A stretch of 64,000 nt of DNA, from contig CAZMAR010000001.1 of NCBI GenBank assembly GCA_964564635.1, positions 868,001-932,000 on the forward strand, read 5' to 3'. Positions within the stretch are counted from its first letter, which is position 1. Each line of letters starts with the position of its first letter. The notes below the pieces were generated by a model. That model was not told the DNA's origin. It ran no database searches and saw only the letters and a list, made by a program, of their open reading frames with translations. This document shows positions 9,579-17,768 of the stretch, one piece after another. Made by a program: the position numbers and the translations under genes. This DNA comes from Tepidaquicella sp964564635 (lineage in GTDB: Bacteria > Bacteroidota > Ignavibacteria > Tepidaquicellales > Tepidaquicellaceae).

Positions 9579-9636
9579 TTAAAAAAATTTTAGAAAGTAA
9601 CAATATTATAAAATAAATAATTTATTAAATATAAAA

Positions 9637-9658
9637 AACTAAAAATCCGTTTTTAGTT
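9637..9658. repeat. Short perfect inverted repeat between pcrA and rlmN
   Basis: AACTAAAAA (9637-9645) and TTTTTAGTT (9650-9658) pair perfectly around TCCG. It sits in the 113-bp divergent promoter region. It could be an operator or a 5'-leader hairpin of rlmN; the low GC content makes the hairpin weak. Confidence 0.4.
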
Positions 9659-9691
9659 GCTAAAATTGAAATATTTAAACATTTTGCATTG

Positions 9692-10774
9692 ATGATTTCC
9701 GATATATATAATTTTACACTTGAAGAATTAAAAGAGTTTTTTATAAATCAAAATATTGAGCGATACAGAGCTGAGCAGATATACCAGGCACTTCATAAAA
9801 GTTTAAAAGCAGATTTTACGGCAATCAATAATATACCGAAATCTTTAAAAGAATATCTGACAAAAAATTTTTTCATACCATCTATTAAATTAATCGAAGT
9901 ACAAAAATCAAGAATAACAAATACAAAAAAATTTCTCTTTGAATTAACGGATTCACATTTCCCAATCGAAACTGTATTAATGCAGGAAAAAGGGCGGATA
10001 ACAATATGTATTTCGGTTCAATCAGGATGTAATTTAGATTGCAAATTTTGTGCTACCGGATATTTTGGATTTAAAAAGAATTTAACAACTGGTGAAATAT
10101 TACTACAGATTTACGAAATAATAAGAAATGAAAAATTAATGCCTACAAATATTGTTTATATGGGAATGGGAGAACCATTTTTAAATTATAATAATTTTTT
10201 AAAATCATTAAAAATCCTCTGTTCAGAAAAAGGTTTAAATTTAAGCTCAAGCAAGATAACTGTCTCAACAATTGGTTTAAAAAGAAGTATAGTAAAATTT
10301 GCTTATGATATAACTCTAAGAGAAAATAAAGCGATAAAAAAAATAAAATTAGCTCTTTCTTTGCATTCAACCGACAATGGAATAAGAGAGAAATTAATAC
10401 CTGTCGCAGAAAAAAATAAACTATCAGATATTTATAGGGAATTAATATATTTTTATAGAAAGACAGGTACAAAAATTACTTATGAATATATCTTTTTAAA
10501 AAATATAAATAACCGAGAAGAAGATGTTAAAAGACTTACGAAGTTATCAAGAATGATACCATCAAATATAAATGTAATAAAATTTCACCCTGTAAAGAAC
10601 AAACAAATACAAAATCTTGATGAAAATTCTACAGATGATGATTTAAAAAGTTTTATAAGTGAATTAAGGAGAAATAAAGTGACAGTAAACTTAAGGCCAA
10701 GTAATGGTTTAGATATTAACGCTGCCTGTGGACAACTTGCAGCTGAAAATTTTAGAAAAATTAATAAAAAATAA
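9692..10774 (+). CDS. rlmN: Dual-specificity RNA methyltransferase RlmN
   Basis: A 360-residue radical-SAM methylase for C2 of A2503 in 23S rRNA and A37 of some tRNAs. The radical-SAM cluster cysteines are in SGCNLDCKFCATG (C113, C117, C120). The two catalytic cysteines of the family are C106 in ITICISVQSGC and C346 in NAACGQLAAEN. The SAM-binding MGMGEP motif and SLHST are also present. The reading frame can be extended one codon to a TTG at 9689, but the ATG at 9692 is the likelier start. It heads a plus-strand run and is followed by adk after 6 nt. Confidence 0.96.
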   Translation: MISDIYNFTLEELKEFFINQNIERYRAEQIYQALHKSLKADFTAINNIPKSLKEYLTKNFFIPSIKLIEVQKSRITNTKKFLFELTDSHFPIETVLMQEKGRITICISVQSGCNLDCKFCATGYFGFKKNLTTGEILLQIYEIIRNEKLMPTNIVYMGMGEPFLNYNNFLKSLKILCSEKGLNLSSSKITVSTIGLKRSIVKFAYDITLRENKAIKKIKLALSLHSTDNGIREKLIPVAEKNKLSDIYRELIYFYRKTGTKITYEYIFLKNINNREEDVKRLTKLSRMIPSNINVIKFHPVKNKQIQNLDENSTDDDLKSFISELRRNKVTVNLRPSNGLDINAACGQLAAENFRKINKK

Positions 10775-10780
10775 ACCAGT

Positions 10781-11344
10781 ATGTATAAATTAATAATATT
10801 TGGACCCCCAGGGGTTGGTAAAGGCACTCAAGCAGAATTATTAGCAAAAAAATTGGACCTGTTTCACTTTTCAACAGGTAACTACCTTAGAGAATTAACA
10901 GAAAAAGAAACAGAAACTGCACGAAAAGTAAAAGAAATTCTCAATAAAGGGGAGCTTGTACCAGATGATATTATGATTGAAATAGTACAGGGTGCTTTAG
11001 AAAACAATAATAAAGCCAATGGGTTTATACTTGATGGTTTCCCTCGAACAGTGAAGCAGGCAGAGGAACTTGACAGGATATTTAAAGATATGAATTTACA
11101 GGATATTATTATTATTTATTTAAAAGTTAATGATGAAGAAATTATAAAAAGATTACAACTTAGAGGTAGGGCTGATGATAGTAAAGAAATAATAGAAAAG
11201 CGACTTTATGTATATAAACAAACAACAGCAAAAGTTCTGGAATATTATAAATCAAAAAATAAAAAAATTATAGAAATTAATGGGATAGGAGATATTGAAA
11301 AAATTAATAATATTATAATATCAAAAATAAATGAAAATTATTAA
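10781..11344 (+). CDS. adk: Adenylate kinase (short-LID form)
   Basis: 187 residues. The P-loop GPPGVGKGTQ is at residues 7-16, the AMP-binding region includes FSTGNYLRE, and LDGFPRTVKQAEEL is the family signature. The LID is short: RLQLRGRADDSKEIIEKRL leads straight to the last helices without the zinc-binding cysteines or the insert of the 214-residue long form. Short forms are usual in Bacteroidota-like bacteria. It interconverts ATP plus AMP with two ADP in the cytoplasm. It is 6 nt downstream of rlmN, so probably cotranscribed. Confidence 0.97.
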   Translation: MYKLIIFGPPGVGKGTQAELLAKKLDLFHFSTGNYLRELTEKETETARKVKEILNKGELVPDDIMIEIVQGALENNNKANGFILDGFPRTVKQAEELDRIFKDMNLQDIIIIYLKVNDEEIIKRLQLRGRADDSKEIIEKRLYVYKQTTAKVLEYYKSKNKKIIEINGIGDIEKINNIIISKINENY

Positions 11345-11380
11345 ATTTGTTATAGCCCAAATTTAATTTAAAATTTTAAA

Positions 11381-11409
11381 TTGCAATTTTAAAATATATA
11401 CTATATTTT
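11381..11409 (+). promoter_or_regulatory. Possible Bacteroidota-type promoter before the STAS-exb operon
   Basis: TTG at 11381-11383 and TATATTTT at 11402-11409 are 18 bp apart. This resembles the -33 TTTG and -7 TAnnTTTG elements known from Bacteroidota, with T in place of the final G. It lies 24 bp before the STAS gene start, in an 88-bp gap after adk. The surrounding DNA is almost all A and T, so chance is possible. Confidence 0.3.
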
Positions 11410-11432
11410 TATATAATTAATTAAATAAATTT

Positions 11433-11795
11433 ATGTCTTCAAAAATAAAAACCACAGAGTTAAAAGAATTAGGTATTGTTATAATTGAACCAAAAGGCAA
11501 CTTTATAGGCGGAGATGAAACTGATGAGTTGAGAGATACAATCAAAAAGTATGCAGATGAAGGGAATAAGAAATTAATTATCGACCTTGGTGATGTAATA
11601 TATTTAAATAGTACAGCACTGGGGGTATTAATATCTGCACATGCAAATTATGCAAAAAGGGATGGAAAAATTGTTTTATGCCAGCTTAGTAAAAATTTAG
11701 AAAATCTTTTTGTAATAACAAAATTATCATTAATTTTTGACGCATATTCAAATCAGGATGAAGCTGTCAGAAGTTTTACACAAAATAAAAATTAA
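11433..11795 (+). CDS. STAS-domain protein, anti-sigma factor antagonist type
   Basis: 120 residues forming one STAS domain like SpoIIAA/RsbV. The region IDLGDVIYLNSTALGVLIS matches the phosphorylation site of that family, with S60 aligned to SpoIIAA Ser58. In the family, an HPK-like kinase phosphorylates this serine and a PP2C phosphatase removes it, which switches binding to an anti-sigma factor or other partner. No kinase or phosphatase gene is nearby, so the partner is unknown. It lies 38 nt before exbB and shares its direction, suggesting one operon. Confidence 0.88.
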   Translation: MSSKIKTTELKELGIVIIEPKGNFIGGDETDELRDTIKKYADEGNKKLIIDLGDVIYLNSTALGVLISAHANYAKRDGKIVLCQLSKNLENLFVITKLSLIFDAYSNQDEAVRSFTQNKN

Positions 11796-11819
11796 CTTAA
11801 TTTAATAACTAAAGCTATC

Positions 11820-11824
11820 GGAGG
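11820..11824 (+). promoter_or_regulatory. Strong Shine-Dalgarno of exbB
   Basis: GGAGG, 9 nt before the exbB ATG at 11834. Such a site is uncommon among the genes in this window and suggests strong translation. Confidence 0.65.
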
Positions 11825-11833
11825 TTAAACCAA

Positions 11834-12613
11834 ATGAAAAAATCCGGTTTATTTTCAGCTGTACTAATAATCGTTGCTCTTATTGTATCAGCGTTGATTT
11901 ATTATTTATGGTTCGGGAATCCAGCATACTTTAAAGATCCTGAGACCAAAAATACACCCGCAAACCTTTTAGGTGCTGCCTATAAAGGTGGACCAGTGTT
12001 AATTTTTTTGATGACTGTTAGTTTTATGGTCATTACTTACGCTGTCGAGAGAGGGCTTTCTCTTGCAAAAGCAAAAGGAAAAGGAAACATCGAACCATTC
12101 TTAAAGAATATACAACTTGCTTTAAGAGATGGTAATATTGAAGAAGCAATTGCTCTTTGCGATAGACAAAAAGGTTCGATTGCTAATATTATTAAACAAG
12201 GACTTGAGAGGTATCAGTTACTTGTAGCCGAAAAAAATATGAATTCGGAAGAGAAACTTATGGATGTAAGAAATGCTATTGAAGAAGCAATGGGTCTTGA
12301 GTTACCACTTCTTAATACTAATCTTTCTGCATTAGCTACTCTTGCATCTGTATCAGTACTTATTGGTCTATTAGGTACTGTAGTAGGAATGATTAGGTCG
12401 TTCCAGGCATTAGCAACCGCAGGTACCCCAAATGCAGCAGAACTTTCCGCTGGTATCTCAGAAGCATTATTTAATACTGCTTTTGGTTTGTTTGGTGCTA
12501 TTATGGGAACAATTTTCTATAATTTCTACTTAACAAAAGTTGGAAAGATTACATATATGATTGATGAAGCTACATACAACATTCTGGCTTTGATTGCTTT
12601 GAAAGACAAATAA
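11834..12613 (+). CDS. exbB: MotA/TolQ/ExbB proton channel family protein
   Basis: 259 residues with four likely membrane segments: an N-terminal helix (about 7-26), a second at about 55-71, and a pair at about 160-185 and 205-230. The conserved MotA/TolQ/ExbB core is LSALATLASVSVLIGLLGTVVGMIRSF followed by the GISEALFNTAFGLFGAI segment. With ExbD it uses the proton gradient to power outer membrane transport. Two exbD genes follow at once, the usual Bacteroidota-like layout. A tonB gene is not in the neighbourhood, so TolQR-like or T9SS-like roles remain possible. Confidence 0.92.
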   Translation: MKKSGLFSAVLIIVALIVSALIYYLWFGNPAYFKDPETKNTPANLLGAAYKGGPVLIFLMTVSFMVITYAVERGLSLAKAKGKGNIEPFLKNIQLALRDGNIEEAIALCDRQKGSIANIIKQGLERYQLLVAEKNMNSEEKLMDVRNAIEEAMGLELPLLNTNLSALATLASVSVLIGLLGTVVGMIRSFQALATAGTPNAAELSAGISEALFNTAFGLFGAIMGTIFYNFYLTKVGKITYMIDEATYNILALIALKDK

Positions 12614-12647
12614 TATAATTTTGAAAACTTAATATTTCCCATACGAT

Positions 12648-13268
12648 ATGAAAAAAACAAGAGATATTAAAAAGTCGGAAATAAAAATTGATATGACACC
12701 AATGGTTGATGTGATTATGTTATTACTTACATTTTTTATGTTGACAGCCACCTTCAAAGCAGCAGAATCAGAAGTTATAGAAGTAGCGTTACCTCAAACT
12801 CTTTATACTGATACAAATAAAGTACCTGACAGAGATGTAATGACATTTTCCATAACTGATAAAGGAGATGTGTTCCTTGATGTAGATAACTATGTGATTA
12901 GAAAAAATGTTTTCGGTAAAGATGTACCGGACCCAGAAAGAGCTCCATTTGCAATAGGATTATATCATCCTGACTCAACAAGTAAAACGGAGTCCTATGA
13001 AATGACTGGTAAGGTAGGAGATAAAGAGGTAACAAGACCAATAAAGTATTATGATAAAGCAGGTTTTGAAGAAGCAATAAGACAACTGAAAAGAGAACTT
13101 CGCAATTTCTATAATAACGATAAAGCACAATTTAAAATTATAGTTAAAGCTGATAAAGATACCGACTATGGTGTCATAGAAGATTTAATGACTTCTTTTA
13201 ATGAAACGAATACAAAGGTATTTTCACTTGTGACATTAATTCGCCACGAAAAGAAAGAAGAACAGTAA
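12648..13268 (+). CDS. exbD: ExbD/TolR family biopolymer transport protein (first copy)
   Basis: 206 residues. The single transmembrane helix near residues 14-36 has the family motif KIDMTPMVDVIMLLLTFFML with the proton-path aspartate in PMVDV. The periplasmic part is long for ExbD (about 140 residues is usual): an insert at about residues 88-130 precedes the folded core, which resumes with FKIIVKADKDTDYGVIEDLM. It should pair with the second ExbD around the ExbB pentamer. It is 34 nt downstream of exbB and 25 nt upstream of the second exbD. Confidence 0.92.
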   Translation: MKKTRDIKKSEIKIDMTPMVDVIMLLLTFFMLTATFKAAESEVIEVALPQTLYTDTNKVPDRDVMTFSITDKGDVFLDVDNYVIRKNVFGKDVPDPERAPFAIGLYHPDSTSKTESYEMTGKVGDKEVTRPIKYYDKAGFEEAIRQLKRELRNFYNNDKAQFKIIVKADKDTDYGVIEDLMTSFNETNTKVFSLVTLIRHEKKEEQ

Positions 13269-13279
13269 AATTTTAAAAT

Positions 13280-13285
13280 AAGGAG
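13280..13285 (+). promoter_or_regulatory. Shine-Dalgarno of the second exbD
   Basis: AAGGAG, 8 nt before the ATG at 13294. Confidence 0.6.
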
Positions 13286-13293
13286 AATAAAAA

Positions 13294-13824
13294 ATGGCAG
13301 GAACAGATGTTGGCGCCCCGGATACCGGACAGGAACGGGGTGGAAAAAAATATAAAAAACCAAAAGCAACAGGTGTAAGAATTGATATGACACCTATGGT
13401 GGATGTTATTATGTTGCTGCTTACATTCTTTATGTTAACAACGACCTTATCTGCCCCACAATTGATGAATATAAATCTACCCAAAGGTGATATTAATAAA
13501 GATAAAGTAAAACTCGCTGCTGATGTTATTATGTTTTTACGAGTTTCAGACAAAGGAAATATATATGTATCCTACGGTAATGCAGATGGGTCAGAAACCG
13601 CACCTGAAAAAATAGATGTAAAACAGGTCGCTTCAACAATTGAAAGGCGGTATGCTCAAAATGAAAATACTGTATTACTACTTAGGTTTGACAGAAAAAT
13701 GAAATATAGTGTAATGGTTGATTTGTTTGATGAAATCAACAGGGCGAAAATCTCTGAAAGAAGATATGCAATTCAAAAACTTGAAGATAAAGATAAAGAA
13801 ATAATTACAGCAGCAGGAGGTTAA
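13294..13824 (+). CDS. exbD: ExbD/TolR family biopolymer transport protein (second copy)
   Basis: 176 residues. A soluble, glycine- and lysine-rich N-terminus (about 28 residues) precedes the membrane helix with VRIDMTPMVDVIMLLLTFFM. The periplasmic domain ends with VLLLRFDRKMKYSVMVDLFD and is closer to standard ExbD length than the first copy. The two copies share the helix motif almost exactly but differ in the periplasmic part, so they are old paralogs and not a recent duplication. It is the last gene before a strong terminator, which closes the STAS-exbB-exbD-exbD unit. Confidence 0.92.
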   Translation: MAGTDVGAPDTGQERGGKKYKKPKATGVRIDMTPMVDVIMLLLTFFMLTTTLSAPQLMNINLPKGDINKDKVKLAADVIMFLRVSDKGNIYVSYGNADGSETAPEKIDVKQVASTIERRYAQNENTVLLLRFDRKMKYSVMVDLFDEINRAKISERRYAIQKLEDKDKEIITAAGG

Positions 13825-13850
13825 TGCAAATTTAGAGAAAAGTATATTAG

Positions 13851-13890
13851 AAAAGCGACCTGTAATTATTTATTAGAGGTCGCTTTTTTA
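13851..13890 (+). terminator. Rho-independent terminator after the exb operon
   Basis: AAAAGCGACCT (13851-13861) pairs perfectly with AGGTCGCTTTT (13877-13887) around a 15-nt loop and runs into TTTTTTA. It is 27 nt after the second exbD stop and ends about 20 nt before the next gene. The A run before the stem means it could also work in the other direction. Confidence 0.88.
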
Positions 13891-13910
13891 TTTCAGAAAA
13901 AACTTCTCCA

Positions 13911-14717
13911 ATGGGAAAAATAATAAAGATAAATAATTCCTCCATCAAATATATTTTGTTGTTAATACTTGTATGTTGTATTAATATAACATTGTACCCG
14001 CAGGATAATTCAGAGGAAACACCAGAAGTTCAAGCACAGGCAAAAGTAAAGAAATTAACTAATTATGTTGTAGATGAAACATATACTTTAACAAATTCTC
14101 AAATTAGAACACTCACCGAAAAATTAAAAGCATTTGAAGATTCAACAAGTAATCAAGTTGTTGTATATATGATAAATTCCCTTGGGGGGAAAACAATAGA
14201 AGAATATGCCTATGAAATAGCAACTCATAATCAAATAGGTCAAAAAGGAAAAAATAACGGAGTATTGTTTTTAATTTCGTTAAAAGATAAGAAAATGCGT
14301 ATCGAAGTGGGTTATGGGCTTGAAGGTGCTTTACCTGATGCTACCTGTAAGAGTATAATAGAAAATGAAGTAAAACCGGAATTTCAGAATTCAAATTATT
14401 ATGAAGGCATTTCTAAAGGGATAGATGCAATAATAAAATCTACAAAGGGTGAATACAAGACAGAGAAAAAAATTGTAACAATATTTAAAAATATAGGTTC
14501 GGTATTACTGGATATTCTTACCATAGTGGGAGTTTTTGCTCTTATAATTTTATTTGCAGTTATAAAGTCAATTATAGGAACAGTAGTATTTGGTTCCAGT
14601 TCAAAAGGCTCGGGATACTATCGGTCAGGAGGTTGGAGAGGAGGTGGATTTAGTGGCGGTGGTTTTTCTGGTGGTGGCGGTTCTTTTGGTGGTGGTGGTG
14701 CAAGCGGAAGCTGGTAA
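13911..14717 (+). CDS. TPM-domain protein with glycine-rich tail (YgcG-like)
   Basis: 268 residues: an N-terminal signal or anchor helix at about 12-30, a TPM (TLP18.3/Psb32/MOLO-1) domain at about 48-185, a transmembrane helix at about 196-222, and a glycine/serine-rich tail ending in GGGASGSW. TPM motifs include VVDETYTLTNSQIRTLTEKL and the acidic IEVGYGLEGALPD. In plants the domain has been linked to photosystem repair and phosphatase activity; in bacteria the role is not settled and is often placed in the envelope. It is followed after 16 nt by a second, shorter TPM protein, and this pairing recurs in Bacteroidota-like genomes. Confidence 0.9.
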   Translation: MGKIIKINNSSIKYILLLILVCCINITLYPQDNSEETPEVQAQAKVKKLTNYVVDETYTLTNSQIRTLTEKLKAFEDSTSNQVVVYMINSLGGKTIEEYAYEIATHNQIGQKGKNNGVLFLISLKDKKMRIEVGYGLEGALPDATCKSIIENEVKPEFQNSNYYEGISKGIDAIIKSTKGEYKTEKKIVTIFKNIGSVLLDILTIVGVFALIILFAVIKSIIGTVVFGSSSKGSGYYRSGGWRGGGFSGGGFSGGGGSFGGGGASGSW

Positions 14718-14733
14718 AAATTAATTTATTAAA

Positions 14734-15195
14734 ATGAAATTAAGATTTATAAAAAAAATTTTATCGGAAGAAGATATAAAAGAAATCGAAAGCAAGATAT
14801 CTGAAATAGAAAAACATACTTCAGGTGAAATTCGATTATGCATAAGAAATAAACGAAATTATGCACAGAGAAATTTGACACCGAGAGCAATTGCATTAGA
14901 TGAGTTTTACAGGTTGAATATGGATAAGACAAAAGAGGGAACTGGAGTTTTAATTTATATATTATTAAGTGAACGGGTATTTGAAATTATAGCTGATTAT
15001 GGAATTAATTCAAAAGTTAATCAAAAATTCTGGGATTCTATCGCTGAAAAAATGTCTGAAGAATTTAAGAACAAAAATTTCAAAAACGGAATTATACATT
15101 GTTTAGAGGAAATCGGTAAAAAGCTTAAACAAGAATTCCCAATAAAACCTGATGATGTTAATGAGCTACCGGATTCTATCTCAATAGAAAACTAA
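14734..15195 (+). CDS. TPM-domain protein, short soluble form
   Basis: 153 residues. It carries a TPM domain without signal peptide, membrane helix or glycine tail. Matching segments are ILSEEDIKEIESKISEIEKH, TGEIRLCIRN-like strands, GTGVLIYILLSERVFEIIAD and NFKNGIIHCLEEIGKKL. The acidic loop is IIADYGINSKVNQKFW. Likely cytoplasmic or peripheral. It lies between the longer TPM gene and the lptD-like gene with gaps of 16 and 5 nt, so the three are probably one operon. Its function is unknown. Confidence 0.87.
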   Translation: MKLRFIKKILSEEDIKEIESKISEIEKHTSGEIRLCIRNKRNYAQRNLTPRAIALDEFYRLNMDKTKEGTGVLIYILLSERVFEIIADYGINSKVNQKFWDSIAEKMSEEFKNKNFKNGIIHCLEEIGKKLKQEFPIKPDDVNELPDSISIEN

Positions 15196-15200
15196 CTACT

Positions 15201-17726
15201 TTGAAACTGTATTTCAATATTGCTTATCCAGATAGAAAAAGAATTATATTTAAATTATATATTTTATTTTTCTTTTTATTTTTTACACTATTAAATAAAA
15301 CCTTTTCTCAATCAGATACATTAACTTCAAGGGATACTTTAAAAAATAAAATAGATACATCCAGACAGGTCCTGTCTGATGTAGAAGATATAATATATTA
15401 CTCTGCAGAGGATTCTGCAATATTTGATATTGATAATCAAACAGTATACCTTTATAATAAAGCTTTACTCGAATATAAAGATTTAAAATTACAAGCAGGG
15501 GTTATTATCTTTGATAGAAGTACAAATATTTTATCCTCATATGGTATTATTGATACAGTTACTAAAAATAAATATCTACAAACACCCATAATGTATCAGG
15601 GAAATGTAAAATATGAGGGCCAAAAATTATCATACAATTTCAGAACAAAACAGGGCGTAATAACCAAAGGATACTCAGAGGCTGAAGTAGGATATTATAT
15701 AGGAGAAAAAATTAAAAGGGTGACACCAGAAGTATATTTCATAAAAGATGGAATGTATACAACAGCAGTTGATAGAGATGACCCTGAATATTACTTTTTT
15801 TCCCCTTATATGAAAGTAATTCCTTCTGATAAAGTAATAGCACAATCAGTATTTTTATACATAGAAGGAGTACCTGTATTCTGGGTACCATTTGCAATTT
15901 TCCCTGATAGAAAAGGCAGAAGTTCAGGTTTGATTCCACCGACTTATGGAAATGATGCTAAGTATGGTGTTTATCTCTCAAAACTTGGATACTACTGGGC
16001 GATAAATGATTATCTTGATTTTGCAATTATGGGAAGCGCATTTACAAAAGGTAGATTTGATATAAACACAAGATTCAGGTATGCCCTAAAATATAATTTT
16101 ACTGGTAGCATTGAAGGGGGATTTTCCAAAATCAATCTTGGAGAAGAAAAAGACCCAGATAAATATTCATCTACTGAATGGTCAATAAGTGTTGTACATA
16201 ATCAAATAATAAATCCTACTACTACTTTAAACGGAAATTTAAATTTTGTAAGCGGAAAAAGTTATTATGATAATTCAACAAATAATTATGATATTCTTTT
16301 AAGACAGAATGCAATATCAAATCTTACACTGTCTAAATTTTGGGAGGAAACTCCACTTTCACTTACCTTAAATTATTACAGAGACCAGAATCTAATCAAT
16401 GGTGATAGATTTGAGAGCTTTCCCTCAATACTCTTCAATGTTTCAGAGACCTACCCATTTAGAAAATCTATAATTCCAACACTTGGAGGTGGTAAATTCT
16501 ATGAGGATATTTCCTTTTCATATAATATGAATGCACGCTACGATAAAGCCAGAAGAACAGTACAAAATATTTTTGGTTTAGATTCTACCTATACAGAATC
16601 AAAACCCGGAGCAAGACATTATATTAGTTTAAACTATGCTCCAAGATTTTCAAATTTTACAATCAGAACTTTTTTTAACTACACGGAATTATGGTATACA
16701 AAATCCATTGAAAAAGAATTTAATCCTGCTGATAGTTCAGTCACAACAAAACAAATAGATGGTTTTAAAGCCGTTAGGTATTTTAATATGGGGGTTACTT
16801 TTAACACGAAATTAGTAGGAATATTTTCTCCAAAGGTATTTGGTATTACAGGAATCAGGCATACAATCACTCCTTCCATAACTTATTATTATACCCCTGA
16901 CTTTTCATCCGACTTTTTTGGTTATTATGGCTCTTATGTAAATGCTCAGGGTAGAGTAATTAAATACTCAAAGTATGAAAGAGAAATTTTTGGAGGGGCT
17001 CCCATGGGAGAAAATCAATCTATTGGATTCAATATTGGAAATCTTTTTGAAATGAAAGTAAAAGAAAACGATACGACAGAAAATAAATTTCAACTATTTA
17101 ATTTCAATGCTTCTATTAATTATAACTTTGCAGCCGATTCACTTAAATGGTCTGAATTGAGAACAGATTTCAGAACGCAGATTGGTGGTATGCTTAATAT
17201 TGTAGGAGGTGCAACATTTAATCTGTATAAATTTGACCCTTCTGTAAATGCAAGGGTTAATAAATTCTTAATTAACACTGATGGAAAATTAGCTGATATA
17301 ACAAATGTAAATTTTAACATTTCAACTTCTTATAATTTTGGCTTCTTCAGTAAAAGAGACACTATACAAAAGGGATCAGATGAAATTAACTACAACATTC
17401 CTGTATCAGGAACTTTAAACTATAATTTCTCCCAATCAAGACCAAATCCAAATTATACATTTAAATCTTCCAATATAAGTGGTGGAATAAACTTCAGTAT
17501 TTCTGAAAATTGGAAGTTTACTTTTTCAACAAGCTATGACATAGTAAATAAACAGATCTCTGCTCCTTACTTTACAGCATACAGAGATTTAAAATCCTGG
17601 GAATTACTTTTTGACTGGTATCCAAGCGGACAATACAGCGGATTTAAATTAGAGATAAGGATAAAAGCACCACAGCTTAGAGACATAAAAGTTACGAAAC
17701 AAACAAATACAAGAGGAGTTTATTAA
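15201..17726 (+). CDS. lptD: LptD-like outer membrane LPS-assembly protein
   Basis: 841 residues. After a signal sequence (hydrophobic residues about 18-31, ending near KTFSQS) comes an OstA-like beta-rich domain at about 60-200 with YLYNKALLEYKDLKLQAGVI and GNVKYEGQKLSYNF, then a large C-terminal beta-barrel of alternating aromatic strands. FLYIEGVPVFWVPFAIFPD and KGRSSGLIPPTYG are characteristic of LptD. LptD with LptE inserts LPS into the outer leaflet; LptE was not found here. The start is TTG at 15201: the frame is closed by a TGA at 15162-15164 and no ATG lies between that stop and the signal peptide. The gene begins 5 nt after the previous stop. Confidence 0.88.
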   Translation: MKLYFNIAYPDRKRIIFKLYILFFFLFFTLLNKTFSQSDTLTSRDTLKNKIDTSRQVLSDVEDIIYYSAEDSAIFDIDNQTVYLYNKALLEYKDLKLQAGVIIFDRSTNILSSYGIIDTVTKNKYLQTPIMYQGNVKYEGQKLSYNFRTKQGVITKGYSEAEVGYYIGEKIKRVTPEVYFIKDGMYTTAVDRDDPEYYFFSPYMKVIPSDKVIAQSVFLYIEGVPVFWVPFAIFPDRKGRSSGLIPPTYGNDAKYGVYLSKLGYYWAINDYLDFAIMGSAFTKGRFDINTRFRYALKYNFTGSIEGGFSKINLGEEKDPDKYSSTEWSISVVHNQIINPTTTLNGNLNFVSGKSYYDNSTNNYDILLRQNAISNLTLSKFWEETPLSLTLNYYRDQNLINGDRFESFPSILFNVSETYPFRKSIIPTLGGGKFYEDISFSYNMNARYDKARRTVQNIFGLDSTYTESKPGARHYISLNYAPRFSNFTIRTFFNYTELWYTKSIEKEFNPADSSVTTKQIDGFKAVRYFNMGVTFNTKLVGIFSPKVFGITGIRHTITPSITYYYTPDFSSDFFGYYGSYVNAQGRVIKYSKYEREIFGGAPMGENQSIGFNIGNLFEMKVKENDTTENKFQLFNFNASINYNFAADSLKWSELRTDFRTQIGGMLNIVGGATFNLYKFDPSVNARVNKFLINTDGKLADITNVNFNISTSYNFGFFSKRDTIQKGSDEINYNIPVSGTLNYNFSQSRPNPNYTFKSSNISGGINFSISENWKFTFSTSYDIVNKQISAPYFTAYRDLKSWELLFDWYPSGQYSGFKLEIRIKAPQLRDIKVTKQTNTRGVY

Positions 17727-17768
17727 AAATATTGAATAAATAATTTGCACAATTTTTAAAGTAAAAAT

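Noticed and set aside
14620..14716. Repeated GGTGG-rich DNA
   Set aside because: It encodes the glycine-rich tail of the TPM protein; it is not a DNA repeat array or CRISPR.
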